Assembly: GCF_003019275.1 (NCBI RefSeq) | Contig: NZ_CP027848.1 | Span: 1,054,001-1,118,000, forward strand | Source: Staphylococcus muscae | GTDB taxonomy: Bacteria > Bacillota > Bacilli > Staphylococcales > Staphylococcaceae | Reading direction: 5' to 3' | Length of the DNA stretch: 64,000 bases | Shown here: positions 16,097-28,379 of the stretch, piece after piece | Layout of the letters: the number at the start of each line of letters is the position of its first letter | Position numbering within the stretch: the first letter of the stretch is position 1 | Translations under genes and position numbers: made by a program | Notes under the pieces: model-generated | Told to the model about the DNA's origin: nothing | Databases searched by the model: none | Seen by the model: only the letters and a program-made list of their open reading frames with translations

Positions 16097-16893
16097 TCCA
16101 ATAATTCATCATATGTTAAAAAGCCCTTTTGTAGATCTAACAATTGCGCTACACGCATCTCAAAGGGCATATCAAGCCCGTATGCCACTAAAGTATCTGC
16201 GTGAGCAAATATATCATCCACTGTACCAGATAACGCCACAGACCCTTTATTTAAGACAATAACCTTATCTGATGTGACTACCTCAGATAAATCATGTGTA
16301 ATAGATAACACAGTCATCCCCTGTTCTTGATTGAGGTATTGAATCATCGACATAATATCTTTCTTACCTTCAGGATCAAGCATAGATGTCGCTTCATCCA
16401 ATATAATGAGCTTTGGTTGTAGGGCAAGAACCCCTGCAATGGCTACACGCTGTTTTTGTCCACCTGATAAAGCAGTCGGCTCATAGTTTTTTTTATCTTT
16501 CATATCAACATCCTTCAAGACTCGTGAGACAATTTGATGCATTTTCTCATATGAAACTTGTCTATTTTCTAACCCAAACGCAACATCATATTTTACGGTT
16601 GAACCTACAAATTGATTGTCAGGATTTTGAAATACAAAACCAATATGGTGATGAAAAGCTGATAAAGATGTGCTTTTGATCGTTTGATTTTCAATTTTAA
16701 TATCACCATCAAATGTGTTCTCAACACCTGCAATGAGTTTTGCCAATGTAGACTTACCAGAGCCATTATGACCAACAATCGAAACCCATTCGCCTTCCTT
16801 CACAGTAAAGCTAATATTTTTCAATATGTGTTCGGTTTCTTCATCATATCGGAATGAAACATTTTGTATTTTTAGTAATGGTTCTGTTGACAT
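16084..16893 (-). CDS. ecfA1: ECF transporter ATPase EcfA1
   Basis: This 269-residue ABC ATPase has Walker A GHNGSGKSTLAK, Q-loop VFQNPDNQFVG, signature ALSGGQKQR, Walker B LIILDEATSMLDP (with the Asp-Glu-Ala variant seen in EcfA1) and H-loop ITHDL. It is the first gene of ecfA1-ecfA2-ecfT-truA. The ATG at 16893 is preceded by AAAGGAGCCAATCGT. Confidence 0.95.
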   Translation of the reverse strand: MSTEPLLKIQNVSFRYDEETEHILKNISFTVKEGEWVSIVGHNGSGKSTLAKLIAGVENTFDGDIKIENQTIKSTSLSAFHHHIGFVFQNPDNQFVGSTVKYDVAFGLENRQVSYEKMHQIVSRVLKDVDMKDKKNYEPTALSGGQKQRVAIAGVLALQPKLIILDEATSMLDPEGKKDIMSMIQYLNQEQGMTVLSITHDLSEVVTSDKVIVLNKGSVALSGTVDDIFAHADTLVAYGLDMPFEMRVAQLLDLQKGFLTYDELLECLT

Positions 16894-17076
16894 ACGATTG
16901 GCTCCTTTATTTGATGAAATAAAAATGTAACTCTAAAATAGCACTGGATAGCATGATAGATAGTTGTGCCTTTTGAACATTTATCTAATTGTGACATATC
17001 AGTTACAATAACATACCATTTCATTTTACCTAAAAAAATAACACCTGTACAACCTTAGAATGCACACAACGCAAAT
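16894..17076. other. Intergenic region upstream of ecfA1
   Basis: About 180 bases without an ORF. It should hold the ecfA1 promoter on the minus strand (weak candidates only, e.g. TTGTAA-15-TAGATA). I saw no riboswitch-like structure. Confidence 0.4.
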
Positions 17077-17100
17077 AAGACCTGCACAATGGCAGGTCTT
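17077..17100 (-). terminator. Second (distal) hairpin after rplQ
   Basis: AAGACCTGC (17077-17085) pairs perfectly with GCAGGTCTT (17092-17100). On the minus strand it is followed by ATTTGC, a weak T-tract. Confidence 0.55.
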
Positions 17101-17125
17101 AAACGATGATACTAAGTATATGCAT

Positions 17126-17191
17126 AAAAAAGCGCGCACCCCATCCTATTGAGATCACGCTATATCTGCAATATTTAGTTGGATGGGATGC
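17126..17191 (-). terminator. Terminator of the ribosomal-protein supercluster after rplQ
   Basis: On the minus strand GCATCCCATCC (17181-17191) pairs with GGATGGGGTGC (17136-17146), with a long A/T-rich loop, and is followed by GCGCTTTTTT. It lies about 80 bases after the rplQ stop and is the main terminator for the rpsJ-to-rplQ transcription. Confidence 0.75.
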
Positions 17192-17268
17192 TCTGAGCTA
17201 GACAATATTTGTATGTGGCAAACATTATCGTTGCACTCATTTGCTTTAAATGTAGTAGTGTGTATTGA

Positions 17269-17637
17269 TTATACTAATTCGATAATTACTGTTAAAGCGC
17301 CGTCACCTTTACGAGGTGCAACTTTAACGATACGAGTGTAACCACCTTGACGTTCTTGATAACGTTCAGCGATTTCACCGAATAATTTTTGTAAAGCTGT
17401 TTGTGTTGTTTCATCTTCGTTTAAGATTTCAACGTTACGTAATGTTTTAGCGGCATTACGACGAGAAGCTAAATCACCTTTTTTACCTAAAGTAATTAAT
17501 TTTTCAACAACACTGCGAAGTTCTTTCGCACGCGCTTCAGTAGTTTCGATACGTTCGTTAACGATTAATGAAGTTGCTAAATCGCGTAACATTGCTTTAC
17601 GTTGATCTGACGTACGACCTAATTTTCTGTAACCCAT
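17269..17637 (-). CDS. rplQ: 50S ribosomal protein L17
   Basis: This 122-residue protein starts [20 protein letters not shown] and is full length for bacterial L17 of Firmicutes. It is a large-subunit protein near the exit tunnel and the last gene of the alpha operon, 16 bases after rpoA. Confidence 0.98.
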   Translation of the reverse strand: MGYRKLGRTSDQRKAMLRDLATSLIVNERIETTEARAKELRSVVEKLITLGKKGDLASRRNAAKTLRNVEILNEDETTQTALQKLFGEIAERYQERQGGYTRIVKVAPRKGDGALTVIIELV

Positions 17638-17653
17638 GAGTTAACCTCCTTTA

Positions 17654-18598
17654 TCAATCTTCTTTTCTTAGGCCTAAACCTAAGTCTTCTAATTTGTGTT
17701 TTACTTCTTCAAGAGACTTTCGACCTAAGTTACGAACTTTCATCATATCAGCCTCTGATTTGTCAGCGAGTTCTTGTACTGAGTTGATACCCGCACGTTT
17801 CAGACAGTTATAAGAACGTACAGATAAGTCTAATTCTTCAATAGACATTTCAAGTACTTTTTCTTTTTGATCTTCTTCTTTTTCAATCATGATTTCTGCA
17901 TTTTGTGCTTCGTCAGTTAAACCAACAAAGATATTTAAATGCTCAGTCATAATTTTCGCAGCTAAAGAAACTGATTCTTGTGGTGTGATTGAACCATCTG
18001 TCCATACATCTAATGTTAATTTATCAAAGTCTGAACTTTGACCAACACGTGTATTTTCAACTGTGTAGTTCACACGCTCAACTGGTGAGTATAAAGAATC
18101 AACAGGGATAACACCAATAGGCATATCGCTTGAATTGTTTTGGTCTGCTAAAGCATATCCGCGTCCTTTATTTGCAACTAAACGTAGTTTGAAGTGACCA
18201 CCTTTAGAAACTGTTGCAATTTTAAGGTCTGGGTTCAAGATCTCAACATCACTGTCATGTGTGATATCTTTTGCAGTGACTTCGCCTTCTTCTTTAACAT
18301 CGATTTCTAGTGTTTTCTCTTCTTCAGAATAAATTTTAAGCGCTAGCTTTTTAATATTCATTACAATTGTTGAAACGTCTTCTACAACGTTATCGATTGC
18401 TGAGAATTCATGTAAAACACCTTCGATTTCGATATATTTCACAGCCGCACCTGGTAATGATGATAGTAGGATACGACGTAAGGAGTTTCCTAGTGTAGTA
18501 CCGTAACCACGTTCTAGTGGTTCAACAACGAACTTACCGAACTTAGCATCATCACTAACTTCAATTGTTTCAATTCTAGGTTTCTCAATTTCAATCAT
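17654..18598 (-). CDS. rpoA: RNA polymerase alpha subunit
   Basis: This 314-residue subunit has an N-terminal dimerization/assembly domain ([15 protein letters not shown], ~35-50) and a C-terminal DNA- and activator-binding domain (~245-310) with [14 protein letters not shown] and [12 protein letters not shown]. It is located between rpsK and rplQ as in other Firmicutes. The start at 18598 follows AAGGAGGATATGTAA. Confidence 0.99.
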   Translation of the reverse strand: MIEIEKPRIETIEVSDDAKFGKFVVEPLERGYGTTLGNSLRRILLSSLPGAAVKYIEIEGVLHEFSAIDNVVEDVSTIVMNIKKLALKIYSEEEKTLEIDVKEEGEVTAKDITHDSDVEILNPDLKIATVSKGGHFKLRLVANKGRGYALADQNNSSDMPIGVIPVDSLYSPVERVNYTVENTRVGQSSDFDKLTLDVWTDGSITPQESVSLAAKIMTEHLNIFVGLTDEAQNAEIMIEKEEDQKEKVLEMSIEELDLSVRSYNCLKRAGINSVQELADKSEADMMKVRNLGRKSLEEVKHKLEDLGLGLRKED

Positions 18599-18672
18599 TT
18601 ACATATCCTCCTTAAATACGTCGATTTGTATAAAATATAAACTTTTTAACCATGTGACAAAGTAAATTAAAA

Positions 18673-19062
18673 TTATACGCGACGACGTTTTGGTGGACGG
18701 CAACCATTGTGAGGTACTGGAGTAACGTCTTTAATCGCTGTTACTTCTAAACCAGCTGATTGTAACGCACGGATCGCTGATTCACGACCTGGTCCAGGTC
18801 CTTTTACAGTTACTTCAACTGATTTTAAACCGTGTTCCATTGCAGCTTTTGAAGCTGTTTCTGATGCCATTTGTGCTGCGAATGGTGTAGATTTTTTAGA
18901 ACCTTTAAAACCAAGCGCACCTGCAGATGACCATGATAAAGCATTACCGAATTCATCTGTAATAGTTACAATTGTATTGTTAAATGTAGAACGGATATGT
19001 GCTACACCATTTTCAATATTCTTTTTCACTCTACGTTTACGTGATACTTGTTTACGTGCCAT
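18673..19062 (-). CDS. rpsK: 30S ribosomal protein S11
   Basis: This 129-residue protein has the S11 motifs [15 protein letters not shown] and the conserved end [15 protein letters not shown]. It binds 16S rRNA at the platform. It is the gene between rpsM and rpoA. Confidence 0.98.
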   Translation of the reverse strand: MARKQVSRKRRVKKNIENGVAHIRSTFNNTIVTITDEFGNALSWSSAGALGFKGSKKSTPFAAQMASETASKAAMEHGLKSVEVTVKGPGPGRESAIRALQSAGLEVTAIKDVTPVPHNGCRPPKRRRV

Positions 19063-19086
19063 AGTACTATTTGCCTCCTTTACCTA

Positions 19087-19452
19087 TTATTTTTTCTTGT
19101 TAGCAACAGTTTTAACTGGGCCTTTACGCGTACGCGCATTGTTTTTTGTTTTTTGACCATTTACTGGTAAACCACGACGGTGACGGATACCACGGTATGA
19201 TGAGATTTCCATTAAACGTTTGATGTTTAAGTTAGTTTCACGGCGTAAGTCACCTTCAACTTTATAACCATCAACAACTTCACGAATACGACCTAACTCA
19301 TCATCAGTTAAATCTTTTACACGTGTATCTTCTGAAACGTTCGCTTCTGAAAGAATTTTTTGTGCTGTTGCTTTACCGATACCGTAGACATATGTTAATG
19401 AAATTACTACGCGCTTATCACGTGGGATATCAATTCCTGCAATACGTGCCAT
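19087..19452 (-). CDS. rpsM: 30S ribosomal protein S13
   Basis: This 121-residue protein starts [19 protein letters not shown] and contains [20 protein letters not shown]. It sits in the small-subunit head contacting the large subunit and P-site tRNA. Full length. Confidence 0.98.
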   Translation of the reverse strand: MARIAGIDIPRDKRVVISLTYVYGIGKATAQKILSEANVSEDTRVKDLTDDELGRIREVVDGYKVEGDLRRETNLNIKRLMEISSYRGIRHRRGLPVNGQKTKNNARTRKGPVKTVANKKK

Positions 19453-19474
19453 TATATTTACACCTCTCTTTTAA

Positions 19475-19591
<117 letters not shown>

Positions 19592-19620
19592 TTATACCTC
19601 CTTCAATGATGGAGTGACAA

Positions 19621-19839
19621 TTATTTATAACGATATGTGATTCTGCCGCGTGTTAAATCATACGGAGACATTTCAACTGTTACTTTATCGCCAGGTAGAA
19701 TACGAATATAGTTCATGCGAATCTTACCACTTACATGTGCAAGAATCTCATGGCCATTTTCTAATTCTACTTTAAACATTGCATTTGGTAAAGTATCAAG
19801 TACTGTACCTTCAAGTTCGATTACGTCTTGTTTCGCCAT
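19621..19839 (-). CDS. infA: Translation initiation factor IF-1
   Basis: This 72-residue OB-fold protein ([40 protein letters not shown]) binds the ribosomal A site during initiation. It is the first gene of the infA-rpmJ-rpsM-rpsK-rpoA-rplQ block, 162 bases after adk, with its own probable promoter. Confidence 0.98.
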
Positions 19840-19887
19840 TGATTAACTCCTCCTTTTCAGTTGTAAGGATTCTAGAATATCAACTCG

Positions 19888-19915
19888 ATTATAGTAGCCT
19901 GGATTTCACTTCAAA
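19888..19915 (-). promoter_or_regulatory. Probable promoter of infA block
   Basis: On the minus strand TTTGAA (19910-19915) and TATAAT (19888-19893) are spaced by 16 bases, about 50 bases upstream of infA. Confidence 0.55.
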
Positions 19916-20001
19916 ATCATCATTATCATTAATGTCACATAATTTGTTTCAACTAATTTATTACTAACGACTTCTTAAAAGCGAATTGCATCCAAGTCGT
20001 T

Positions 20002-20670
<669 letters not shown>

Positions 20671-21963
20671 TTAACGTCTACCAAAGCCTTTATACTCTCT
20701 TTCATTCACTTGTGCTTCTAAGCTCTTCATCGTTTCGATTGCTACACCGATAACGATTAGTAAGCTTGTACCACCCACTTGAATGGATTGTGGTAAGTTC
20801 ATAAATTTCGTTGCAATAATTGGTAAGATCGCAATGACTGCTAAGAAAATAGATCCTACAAACGTTAAGCGATATAAGACTTTCGTAATATATTTTTTAG
20901 TATTAATGCCCGGTCTAATACCCGGAACATAACTACCTTGCTTCTTCAGGTTATCTGCCATTTTTTCAGGGTTAACTTGAACAAATGCATAGAAATATGT
21001 GAATGCAATGATCAAAATAACATATACAATCATTCCCACACTGTGAGATGGATCTGCATAAGTCGCAACTGACTTCGCCCAATCTGCTTTAGGGAAAAAC
21101 AATGTCAAAGTTCTTGGTAATAAGAAGAATGCCATTGCAAAAATGACTGGAATAACCCCTGCAGAGTTTACTTTCAAAGGTAAATACGTTGCTTGTGAAC
21201 CGAGTTGCATTTTGGATTGTTTCTTTGCATATTGAATCGGTATTTTACGAATCGCTTGTAGTACATAAACTGCACCAACTGTTAAAAGAATCATACCTAT
21301 TACAAGGCCTGCTACTTTTAACCAAGCTAATGTCACATCATCTTGCCCGATGAATTCTTGTTGATAGAATTGAATCAAGGCTGATGGAAGTGAAGATAAG
21401 ATACCTGCAAAGATAATGATAGAAATACCATTACCAACACCATATTGCGTGATTTGTTCACCTAACCACATTAAAAATGCAGTTCCTGTTGTTAAAACAA
21501 TTGCAATTAATAGATATGACCATACGCTTTGGTTTTTAATAAGTGCACCATCCAAATATGTGTTGAATTGGAATGACATCCCTATTGATTGAATGAAGGC
21601 AAGAATAATTGTGAAGTAACGTGTAAAAGTACTGATCTTTTTACGTCCAGTTTCACCTTGTTTTGCCCATTCAGTAAACTTAGGCACTATATCCATTTGT
21701 AACAATTGCATAACGATAGAAGCTGTGATGTAAGGCATAATCCCCATAGCAAAGATAGAAAAGTTCTTCAAGGCACCGCCACCAAACGTGTTTAACAAGT
21801 CAGTGACGCCTTGAGAACCTCGTTGATTATCAAAAGCTGCTGGATCTACACCAGGTGCTGGAATATACGTACCTATTTTGAAAATTACTAACATTGCAAG
21901 AGTAAAAAGTATCTTGTTTCTTACTTCTTTAGTTTTAAAGAAGTTTACAAGCGTATGAAACAT
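20671..21963 (-). CDS. secY: Preprotein translocase subunit SecY
   Basis: This 430-residue, ten-span protein is the channel of the Sec export machinery. It contains the plug/TM2 region ([19 protein letters not shown]), TM motif [12 protein letters not shown] and the cytoplasmic C5-type loop ([10 protein letters not shown]). The start ATG overlaps the rplO stop by one base, so translation is coupled. Confidence 0.98.
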   Translation of the reverse strand: MFHTLVNFFKTKEVRNKILFTLAMLVIFKIGTYIPAPGVDPAAFDNQRGSQGVTDLLNTFGGGALKNFSIFAMGIMPYITASIVMQLLQMDIVPKFTEWAKQGETGRKKISTFTRYFTIILAFIQSIGMSFQFNTYLDGALIKNQSVWSYLLIAIVLTTGTAFLMWLGEQITQYGVGNGISIIIFAGILSSLPSALIQFYQQEFIGQDDVTLAWLKVAGLVIGMILLTVGAVYVLQAIRKIPIQYAKKQSKMQLGSQATYLPLKVNSAGVIPVIFAMAFFLLPRTLTLFFPKADWAKSVATYADPSHSVGMIVYVILIIAFTYFYAFVQVNPEKMADNLKKQGSYVPGIRPGINTKKYITKVLYRLTFVGSIFLAVIAILPIIATKFMNLPQSIQVGGTSLLIVIGVAIETMKSLEAQVNEREYKGFGRR

Positions 21964-22403
21964 TAGATCACCTCGTGTGCTCCGCCTTTCGCTTCAATTG
22001 CTTCTTGGGCTGCAGCTGAGAATTTATGTGCTTTTACAGTTAATTTTTTCTCTAATGAACCATTACCTAAAACTTTAATACCAGATTTTTCGTTTTTAAC
22101 AACGCCTGTTTCAATTAATAACTCAGGTGTTACCTCAGTACCATCTTCAAATTTGTTAAGTTGGTCTAAGTTAACAATTGCGTATTCTTTACGGTTGATG
22201 TTAGTGAAACCACGTTTTGGAATACGGCGGAATAATGGTAATTGACCACCTTCGAAACCTGGTCTTACGCCACCACCTGAACGGGCTTTTTGACCTTTTT
22301 GACCGCGACCACTAGTTTTACCGTTACCAGTACCAGCACCACGACCTACGCGGTTACGTACTTTACGTGAACCTTCTGATGGTTTTAATTCATGTAATTT
22401 CAT
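21963..22403 (-). CDS. rplO: 50S ribosomal protein L15
   Basis: This 146-residue protein starts [20 protein letters not shown] and has the Gly/Arg-rich extension [19 protein letters not shown] typical of L15. It is a late-assembly large-subunit protein, between rpmD and secY. Confidence 0.98.
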   Translation of the reverse strand: MKLHELKPSEGSRKVRNRVGRGAGTGNGKTSGRGQKGQKARSGGGVRPGFEGGQLPLFRRIPKRGFTNINRKEYAIVNLDQLNKFEDGTEVTPELLIETGVVKNEKSGIKVLGNGSLEKKLTVKAHKFSAAAQEAIEAKGGAHEVI

Positions 22404-22419
22404 TTCGGCACCTCCTTGA

Positions 22420-22599
22420 TTATTTTTCTTCTACTGTTACTAAGTGACTTACTTTGTTGATTTGTCCACGAATTGCATCGTTGTCTTCAACAACAACAGA
22501 AGAATTCATTTTTTTAAGACCTAATGCTTCAACTGTTTTACGTTGTGTTTCTGGACGACCGATAACACTTCGAGTGAGGGTAATTTGAATTTTAGCCAT
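22420..22599 (-). CDS. rpmD: 50S ribosomal protein L30
   Basis: This 59-residue protein starts [19 protein letters not shown] and contains [19 protein letters not shown]; full length for L30. It lies between rpsE and rplO with a GGAGGG ribosome-binding site upstream. Confidence 0.97.
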   Translation of the reverse strand: MAKIQITLTRSVIGRPETQRKTVEALGLKKMNSSVVVEDNDAIRGQINKVSHLVTVEEK

Positions 22600-22614
22600 T
22601 TATCTGTTCCCTCC

Positions 22615-23115
22615 TTAATTGTATAATTCTTCTACTGATTTACCACGTAAACGGGCAACATCTTCAGCATTTTTTAAGTTTTGTAAACCGTCGATTGTAG
22701 CACGTACCATGTTAATTGGTGTGTTAGAACCTAATGACTTACTTAAGATATCAGTGATACCTGCAAGCTCAAGTACGGCACGAACTGGACCACCTGCGAT
22801 AACACCTGTACCAGGTGCAGCTGGTTTCATTAAAACACTTCCTGAACCGAAACGTCCAGTAATTGTGTGAGGAGTAGTTCCGTCAACACGGTGAACTGTG
22901 ATAAGGTTCTTTTTCGCAGCTTCAACTGCTTTTTTGATTGCTTCTGGTACCTCTTGTGCTTTACCAGTACCGAAACCAACGCGGCCATTTTTGTCACCTA
23001 CTACTACTAATGCTGTGAAACGGAAACGACGTCCACCTTTAACAACTTTCGCAACACGGTTAATCGTAACAACGCGTTCTTCAAATTCTTTAACTTCTTC
23101 TTCTCTACGAGCCAT
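22615..23115 (-). CDS. rpsE: 30S ribosomal protein S5
   Basis: This 166-residue protein contains the double-stranded RNA-binding fold with [19 protein letters not shown] and [19 protein letters not shown]. It is a fidelity-related small-subunit protein next to S4 and the target of spectinomycin resistance changes. The residues around the KGGRR loop look normal. Confidence 0.98.
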   Translation of the reverse strand: MARREEEVKEFEERVVTINRVAKVVKGGRRFRFTALVVVGDKNGRVGFGTGKAQEVPEAIKKAVEAAKKNLITVHRVDGTTPHTITGRFGSGSVLMKPAAPGTGVIAGGPVRAVLELAGITDILSKSLGSNTPINMVRATIDGLQNLKNAEDVARLRGKSVEELYN

Positions 23116-23135
23116 TGAGTTGTCCCTCCTTTAAA

Positions 23136-23495
23136 TTAAAATTGAAGTCCATTTTCGCGAGCTGCATCTGCTAATGCTTTTACACGTCCGTGGAATAAGT
23201 ATCCTCCACGATCAAATACAACTGCTTCGATTCCTTTTTCAGTCGCTTTTTTAGCGATTGCTTCACCAACTTGAGTTGCTAATTCAACTTTAGTTGCTGA
23301 TGCATCTACGCCACTGTCTTTAGAAGACGCTTGCGCTAATGTTACGCCTTTAGTGTCATCAATGATTTGTGCATAGATATGTTTATTAGAACGATATACG
23401 TTAAGACGTGGTCTTTCGCTAGTACCTGACAATTTCGTACGAACACGTGCATGTCTTTTTAAACGTACTTTGTTTTTATCAATTTTGCTGATCAT
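23136..23495 (-). CDS. rplR: 50S ribosomal protein L18
   Basis: This 119-residue protein ([20 protein letters not shown] at the start; [20 protein letters not shown] near the end) binds 5S rRNA together with L5 and L25. Standard position between rplF and rpsE. Confidence 0.98.
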   Translation of the reverse strand: MISKIDKNKVRLKRHARVRTKLSGTSERPRLNVYRSNKHIYAQIIDDTKGVTLAQASSKDSGVDASATKVELATQVGEAIAKKATEKGIEAVVFDRGGYLFHGRVKALADAARENGLQF

Positions 23496-23525
23496 GTCAA
23501 TACTCCTTTCTTTAGAGTTTATTTA

Positions 23526-24062
23526 TTATTTACCAGTTTTACCTTCTTTACGGCGAACATATTCACCTTGGTAACGAATACCTTTACCTTTATAAGGTTC
23601 TGGTGGACGAACGTCACGAATTTTTGATGCTGTTGCACCTACTAATTCTTTGTCGATACCTTCAACTTTGACAGTCGTATTTTTTTCTACTGAGAAAGTA
23701 ATACCTTCAGCAGCTTCGAATTCAACAGGATGAGAATAACCAACGTTTAATACAAGTTTAGAACCTTGTACTTGTGCACGGTAACCAACACCGATAAGTT
23801 CTAATGTTTTTTCGTATCCTTTAGATACACCTTGCACCATATTATTGATTAACGCACGAGTTGTACCATGAACAGTTCTGTGTTCTTTAGAATCTGATGG
23901 TCTTACAACTTCAAGTGTGTTTTCTTCTTGTTTATAAGTCATTTCTGGGTTTAAAGTTCGTGATAATTCACCTTTAGGTCCTTTAACGGCAACTGTATTA
24001 CCATCGATAGTTACAGTAACGTCGCTAGGGATCTCGATAATTTTTTTACCAACACGGCTCAT
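23526..24062 (-). CDS. rplF: 50S ribosomal protein L6
   Basis: This 178-residue protein starts [20 protein letters not shown] and ends with [20 protein letters not shown], the L6 signature near the factor-binding site. Full length. Confidence 0.98.
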   Translation of the reverse strand: MSRVGKKIIEIPSDVTVTIDGNTVAVKGPKGELSRTLNPEMTYKQEENTLEVVRPSDSKEHRTVHGTTRALINNMVQGVSKGYEKTLELIGVGYRAQVQGSKLVLNVGYSHPVEFEAAEGITFSVEKNTTVKVEGIDKELVGATASKIRDVRPPEPYKGKGIRYQGEYVRRKEGKTGK

Positions 24063-24090
24063 GCTATGGCACCTCCTTATTTATTTTATA

Positions 24091-24489
24091 TTACCAAACG
24101 TATGCTAATACTTCTCCACCAACATTACGTTTTCTAGCTTCTCTGTCAGTGATTACACCTTCAGAAGTAGATACTAAAGCGATACCAAGACCATTTAATA
24201 CTTTTGGCATTTCGCTAGCTTTAGCATAAACGCGTAAACCTGGTTTAGAAATACGTTTTAAGCCTGTAATAACACGCTCGTTGTTTGAACCATATTTTAA
24301 GAATATGCGGATAACACCTTGTTTATCATCTTCGATATATTCTACATTTTTGATGAAACCTTCACTTTTAAGGATTTCAGCAATTTCTTTTTTAATGTTT
24401 GATGCAGGTAACTCTAATTTTTCATGGCGTACCATGTTTGCGTTTCTTACGCGAGTTAACATATCTGCAATTGGATCTGACAATGTCAT
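24091..24489 (-). CDS. rpsH: 30S ribosomal protein S8
   Basis: This 132-residue protein starts [18 protein letters not shown] and ends with [20 protein letters not shown] plus GGEVLAYVW, typical of S8, a primary 16S rRNA binder. Confidence 0.98.
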   Translation of the reverse strand: MTLSDPIADMLTRVRNANMVRHEKLELPASNIKKEIAEILKSEGFIKNVEYIEDDKQGVIRIFLKYGSNNERVITGLKRISKPGLRVYAKASEMPKVLNGLGIALVSTSEGVITDREARKRNVGGEVLAYVW

Positions 24490-24521
24490 AGTTTGTTGCC
24501 TCCTTTCAAGAGTTTAATATT

Positions 24522-24707
24522 TTACCAGCTAGCTTTACGTACGCCAGGAATATGACCTTTGTAAGCTAATTCACGGAAACAAATACGGCAAAGTTTGAAT
24601 TTACGATATACAGAGTGTGGACGACCACAGCGTTCACAGCGTGTATATTCACGGACTTGGAACTTTTGTTTACGTTGTTGCTTAGCAACCATTGATTTTT
24701 TAGCCAC
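24522..24707 (-). CDS. rpsZ: 30S ribosomal protein S14 type Z
   Basis: This 61-residue zinc-binding form of S14 has CxxC pairs (CERCGRP, CRICFR). This is the spc-operon paralog; the zinc-independent longer rpsN is normally elsewhere on staphylococcal chromosomes. The gene is also called rpsN in some annotations. Confidence 0.96.
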   Translation of the reverse strand: MAKKSMVAKQQRKQKFQVREYTRCERCGRPHSVYRKFKLCRICFRELAYKGHIPGVRKASW

Positions 24708-24728
24708 TTAATTAGCCTCCTTCAGAGA

Positions 24729-25268
24729 TTATTTTTGAAATGGCATACCGAATTGTGTTAACAATTCACGAGCTTCCTCGTCAGTGTTAGCAGTCGTTAC
24801 GATAACGATATCCATTCCACGTACTTTTGATACTTTATCATAGTCAATCTCAGGGAAAATTAATTGCTCTTTAACACCTAATGTGTAGTTACCGCGACCG
24901 TCAAATGCATTTTTTGAAACACCACGGAAGTCACGTACACGTGGAAGTGAAACAGAAATTAATTTATCTAAGAATTCATACATTCTTTCACCACGTAATG
25001 TTACTTTGGCACCAATTGGCATACCTTCACGTAAACGGAATGTCGCAACTGATTTTTTAGCTTTTGTGATTAATGGTTTTTGACCAGTGATTGCTGTTAA
25101 TTCTTCAACAGCTGTGTCCAATACTTTAGAGTTTTGAACTGCATCACCAACACCCATGTTCACAACGATTTTGTCAATTTTAGGTACTTGCATTACTGAA
25201 CTATAATTGAATTTTTTAACTAAGTTCTCTGTAACTTCTGAGTTAAATTTTTCTTTTAAACGATTCAA
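24729..25268 (-). CDS. rplE: 50S ribosomal protein L5
   Basis: From the TTG at 25268 the protein has 179 residues starting (M)[11 protein letters not shown], the known staphylococcal length. The ribosome-binding site AAAGGAGG ends 7 bases upstream. The ATG at 25289 would place that ribosome-binding site inside the gene and is rejected. L5 binds 5S rRNA and contacts P-site tRNA. Confidence 0.96.
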   Translation of the reverse strand: MNRLKEKFNSEVTENLVKKFNYSSVMQVPKIDKIVVNMGVGDAVQNSKVLDTAVEELTAITGQKPLITKAKKSVATFRLREGMPIGAKVTLRGERMYEFLDKLISVSLPRVRDFRGVSKNAFDGRGNYTLGVKEQLIFPEIDYDKVSKVRGMDIVIVTTANTDEEARELLTQFGMPFQK

Positions 25269-25292
25269 AGTGGATCCTCCTTTCAACAATTA

Positions 25293-25610
25293 TTATTTAT
25301 TAGACTTGATTTCTTCGCCAGATTTTTTTGCGATACGAACTTTTTTACCGTCAACAAATTTGTAGCCTACACGTGTAGGTTCGTTTGTTTTAGGGTCTAA
25401 TACTTGTACGTTAGAAACGTGAATAGCAGCTTCAGTTTCTAAGATTCCACCTTCAGGATTGAATTGTGTAGGTTTTTGGTGTTTTTTGATCATGTTCACA
25501 CCTTCAACTACAACACGGTCTTTTTTAGGTTGAGTTTCTACAACTTTACCAGTTTTACCTTTGTCTTTACCTGCGATAACGATAACGTTGTCACCTTTTT
25601 TGATATGCAT
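25293..25610 (-). CDS. rplX: 50S ribosomal protein L24
   Basis: This 105-residue protein starts [20 protein letters not shown] with a KOW motif, and has the [13 protein letters not shown] segment. It is an assembly initiator of the large subunit. Confidence 0.98.
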   Translation of the reverse strand: MHIKKGDNVIVIAGKDKGKTGKVVETQPKKDRVVVEGVNMIKKHQKPTQFNPEGGILETEAAIHVSNVQVLDPKTNEPTRVGYKFVDGKKVRIAKKSGEEIKSNK

Positions 25611-25649
25611 GTGGGCACCTCCTTGAATTTGTTTATATGATTTCGCTAA

Positions 25650-26045
<396 letters not shown>

Positions 26046-26048
26046 TCA

Positions 26049-26312
26049 TTAAATAATTACTGATTCTTCGACAATTTCTACTAAACGGAAACGTTTTGTC
26101 GCTGATAAAGGACGCGTTTCTTGAATCTTAACGATATCTCCTAATTTAGCTGAATTGTTTTCATCATGTGTTTTATATTTTTTTGAGTATTTAACACGTT
26201 TACCATATAGTTTGTGTGTTTTGTAAGTTTCAACTAAAACAGTGATTGTTTTGTCCATTTTATCTGAAACAACTTTACCAACGTAAACTTTACGATCATT
26301 TCTTTCGCTCAC
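26049..26312 (-). CDS. rpsQ: 30S ribosomal protein S17
   Basis: From the GTG at 26312 the protein has 87 residues ((M)[19 protein letters not shown]), matching the family. AGAGGAGG lies at the proper distance upstream of this GTG. The in-frame ATG at 26333 would put that site inside the gene and is rejected. Confidence 0.96.
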
Positions 26313-26336
26313 TTTAGTAACCTCCTCTTTCAACTA

Positions 26337-26546
26337 TTATTGGTTTGCTTTACCTTGTTCTAATTCTCTTTCACGTGCAACAGTTTTTAGACGTGCGATC
26401 GTTTTTCTTACAGTTTTGATACGAGCAGTCTCTTCTAATTGACCTGTAGCTAATTGAAAGCGTAGGTTAAAAAGCTCTTCTTTTGAAGATTTGATTTGTT
26501 CTTCGATTTCTGAAGTGGTTAAGTCTCTAATTTCCTTAGCTTTCAT
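26337..26546 (-). CDS. rpmC: 50S ribosomal protein L29
   Basis: This 69-residue helical protein ([20 protein letters not shown]) sits at the exit tunnel near the trigger factor and SRP docking site. It overlaps the rplP end by 11 bases. Confidence 0.98.
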   Translation of the reverse strand: MKAKEIRDLTTSEIEEQIKSSKEELFNLRFQLATGQLEETARIKTVRKTIARLKTVARERELEQGKANQ

Positions 26547-26970
26547 TTAATTCACCACCCAATTCTTCACGTTTTACAAACTTCGTTTTAACTGGAAGTT
26601 TGTGGCTTGCTAAACGTAGTGCTTCACGCGCAACTTCTTCAGATACGCCTGCTACTTCGAATAATACTCTACCTGGTTTTACAACTGCGATCCAGCCTTC
26701 AACCGCACCTTTACCAGCACCCATACGTACTTCTAAAGGTTTTTGTGTATATGGTGTATGAGGGAAGATTTTAATCCAAACTTTCCCGCCACGTTTCATG
26801 TAACGTGTCATAGCGATACGAGCTGATTCGATTTGACGAGATGTAATCCAAGATGTTGTAGTTGCTTGAAGACCATACTCACCGAATGTTACAAAGTTAC
26901 CGCCTTTTGAACGACCTTTTGTGTCAGGACGATGTTGACGACGATATTTTACACGCTTTGGTAGTAACAT
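26536..26970 (-). CDS. rplP: 50S ribosomal protein L16
   Basis: This 144-residue protein starts [19 protein letters not shown] and has the [20 protein letters not shown] stretch around the arginine that is hydroxylated in some bacteria. Full length. Confidence 0.98.
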   Translation of the reverse strand: MLLPKRVKYRRQHRPDTKGRSKGGNFVTFGEYGLQATTTSWITSRQIESARIAMTRYMKRGGKVWIKIFPHTPYTQKPLEVRMGAGKGAVEGWIAVVKPGRVLFEVAGVSEEVAREALRLASHKLPVKTKFVKREELGGELNES

Positions 26971-26972
26971 AA

Positions 26973-27626
26973 TTATTTTCCTCCTTCACTATTTTTCTTA
27001 GTAGGAAGAACTTCACCACGATAAATCCATACTTTAACACCTAACTTACCGTAAGTAGTGTCTGCTTCAGCATGTGCGTAATCAATGTCAGCACGTAATG
27101 TATGAAGTGGTACAGTTCCTTCTGAATATTGTTCAGCACGCGCGATGTCAGCGCCACCTAAACGACCTGATACTTGAGTTTTGATACCTTTTGCACCAAG
27201 TTTCATTGCTCTTCCGATAGCTTGTTTTTGAACACGACGGAATGAAGCACGGTTTTCTAATTGACGTGCGATATTTTCAGCTACTAAACGTGCATCAAGA
27301 TCTACTTTCTTGATTTCTACAACGTTGATGTGAACTTTTTTATCAGTCAATTGGTTTAATTTGTTGCGAAGTTTTTCGATTTCTGAACCGCCTTTACCAA
27401 TTACCATACCTGGTTTACCAGTGTGAATTGCGATATTGATGCGGTTAGCAGCACGCTCGATCTCAACATGAGATACTGATGCGTCTTTTAATGCTTTATC
27501 AATAAATTTACGAATTTTTAAGTCTTCGTGTAAAAGTGATGCGAAGTCTTTCTCAGCATACCATTTAGCTTCCCAGTCACGAATTACACCAACACGAAGT
27601 CCGATTGGATTAATTTTTTGACCCAC
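26973..27626 (-). CDS. rpsC: 30S ribosomal protein S3
   Basis: This 217-residue protein starts [19 protein letters not shown], with a KH domain ([14 protein letters not shown]) and the C-terminal [20 protein letters not shown] motif. It lines the mRNA entry channel. Confidence 0.98.
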   Translation of the reverse strand: MGQKINPIGLRVGVIRDWEAKWYAEKDFASLLHEDLKIRKFIDKALKDASVSHVEIERAANRINIAIHTGKPGMVIGKGGSEIEKLRNKLNQLTDKKVHINVVEIKKVDLDARLVAENIARQLENRASFRRVQKQAIGRAMKLGAKGIKTQVSGRLGGADIARAEQYSEGTVPLHTLRADIDYAHAEADTTYGKLGVKVWIYRGEVLPTKKNSEGGK

Positions 27627-27650
27627 AATGTTCCCTCCTTAATGATTTGA

Positions 27651-28004
27651 TTAAGCTTCTTGAGCTTCTTCTTTACCATCACTTACAACGATTGTAATGT
27701 GGCTTGTTCTTTTGTTAATTGCACTTGCACGCCCTTGAGCACGTGGACGGAAACGTTTTAAAGTTGGTCCTTCGTTAGCATATGCTTCTTTAACAACTAA
27801 TTCGTCAGTGTTCATACCATAGTTGTGCTCAGCATTAGCTAAAGCGGACATTAATAATTTTTCTACTACTGGAGAAGAGGCTTTGTTTGTTAATTTTAAA
27901 ATAGCTACTGCTTCTCTTACGTCTTTACCTCTGATTAGATCTAATACTAATCGTACTTTACGAGGTGCGATTCTGATAGTTCTAGCAACCGCTTTTGCTT
28001 CCAT
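27651..28004 (-). CDS. rplV: 50S ribosomal protein L22
   Basis: This 117-residue protein ([20 protein letters not shown]) has the extended loop [20 protein letters not shown] that lines the exit tunnel and is a site of macrolide resistance mutations. The loop looks wild type. Confidence 0.98.
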   Translation of the reverse strand: MEAKAVARTIRIAPRKVRLVLDLIRGKDVREAVAILKLTNKASSPVVEKLLMSALANAEHNYGMNTDELVVKEAYANEGPTLKRFRPRAQGRASAINKRTSHITIVVSDGKEEAQEA

Positions 28005-28036
28005 TCGTATTTCCTCCTTTACTTATTAGAAATGGT

Positions 28037-28315
28037 TTATCTTCTTGTTTTCTTGTCGTCTGCAGCGTGACCTTTGAACGTACGTGTTGGAGCAAATTCA
28101 CCTAATTTGTGACCAACCATATCTTCAGTTACGTATACAGGTACGTGTTTGCGTCCATCGTATACTGCGAATGTGTGTCCAATAAAGTTTGGGAAAATTG
28201 TTGAACGACGTGACCAAGTTTTGATTACTTGTTTCTTTTGACTATCACCTTGAGCTTCAACTTTTTTCATTAAATGCTCATCGACGAAAGGTCCCTTTTT
28301 AATACTACGAGCCAT
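28037..28315 (-). CDS. rpsS: 30S ribosomal protein S19
   Basis: This 92-residue protein starts [20 protein letters not shown] and contains [17 protein letters not shown]. It forms a complex with S13 in the small-subunit head. Confidence 0.98.
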   Translation of the reverse strand: MARSIKKGPFVDEHLMKKVEAQGDSQKKQVIKTWSRRSTIFPNFIGHTFAVYDGRKHVPVYVTEDMVGHKLGEFAPTRTFKGHAADDKKTRR

Positions 28316-28379
28316 AATGGCGCCTCCTTTCTTATTATGTGCGTGCAGCGATTACGCCGCACACCCAAATAAGCTATTT

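Noticed and set aside
26049..26333. Longer S17 start (ATG at 26333) and, likewise, longer L5 start (ATG at 25289)
   Set aside because: Both would place the strong ribosome-binding site inside the gene; the GTG and TTG starts give the standard protein lengths.
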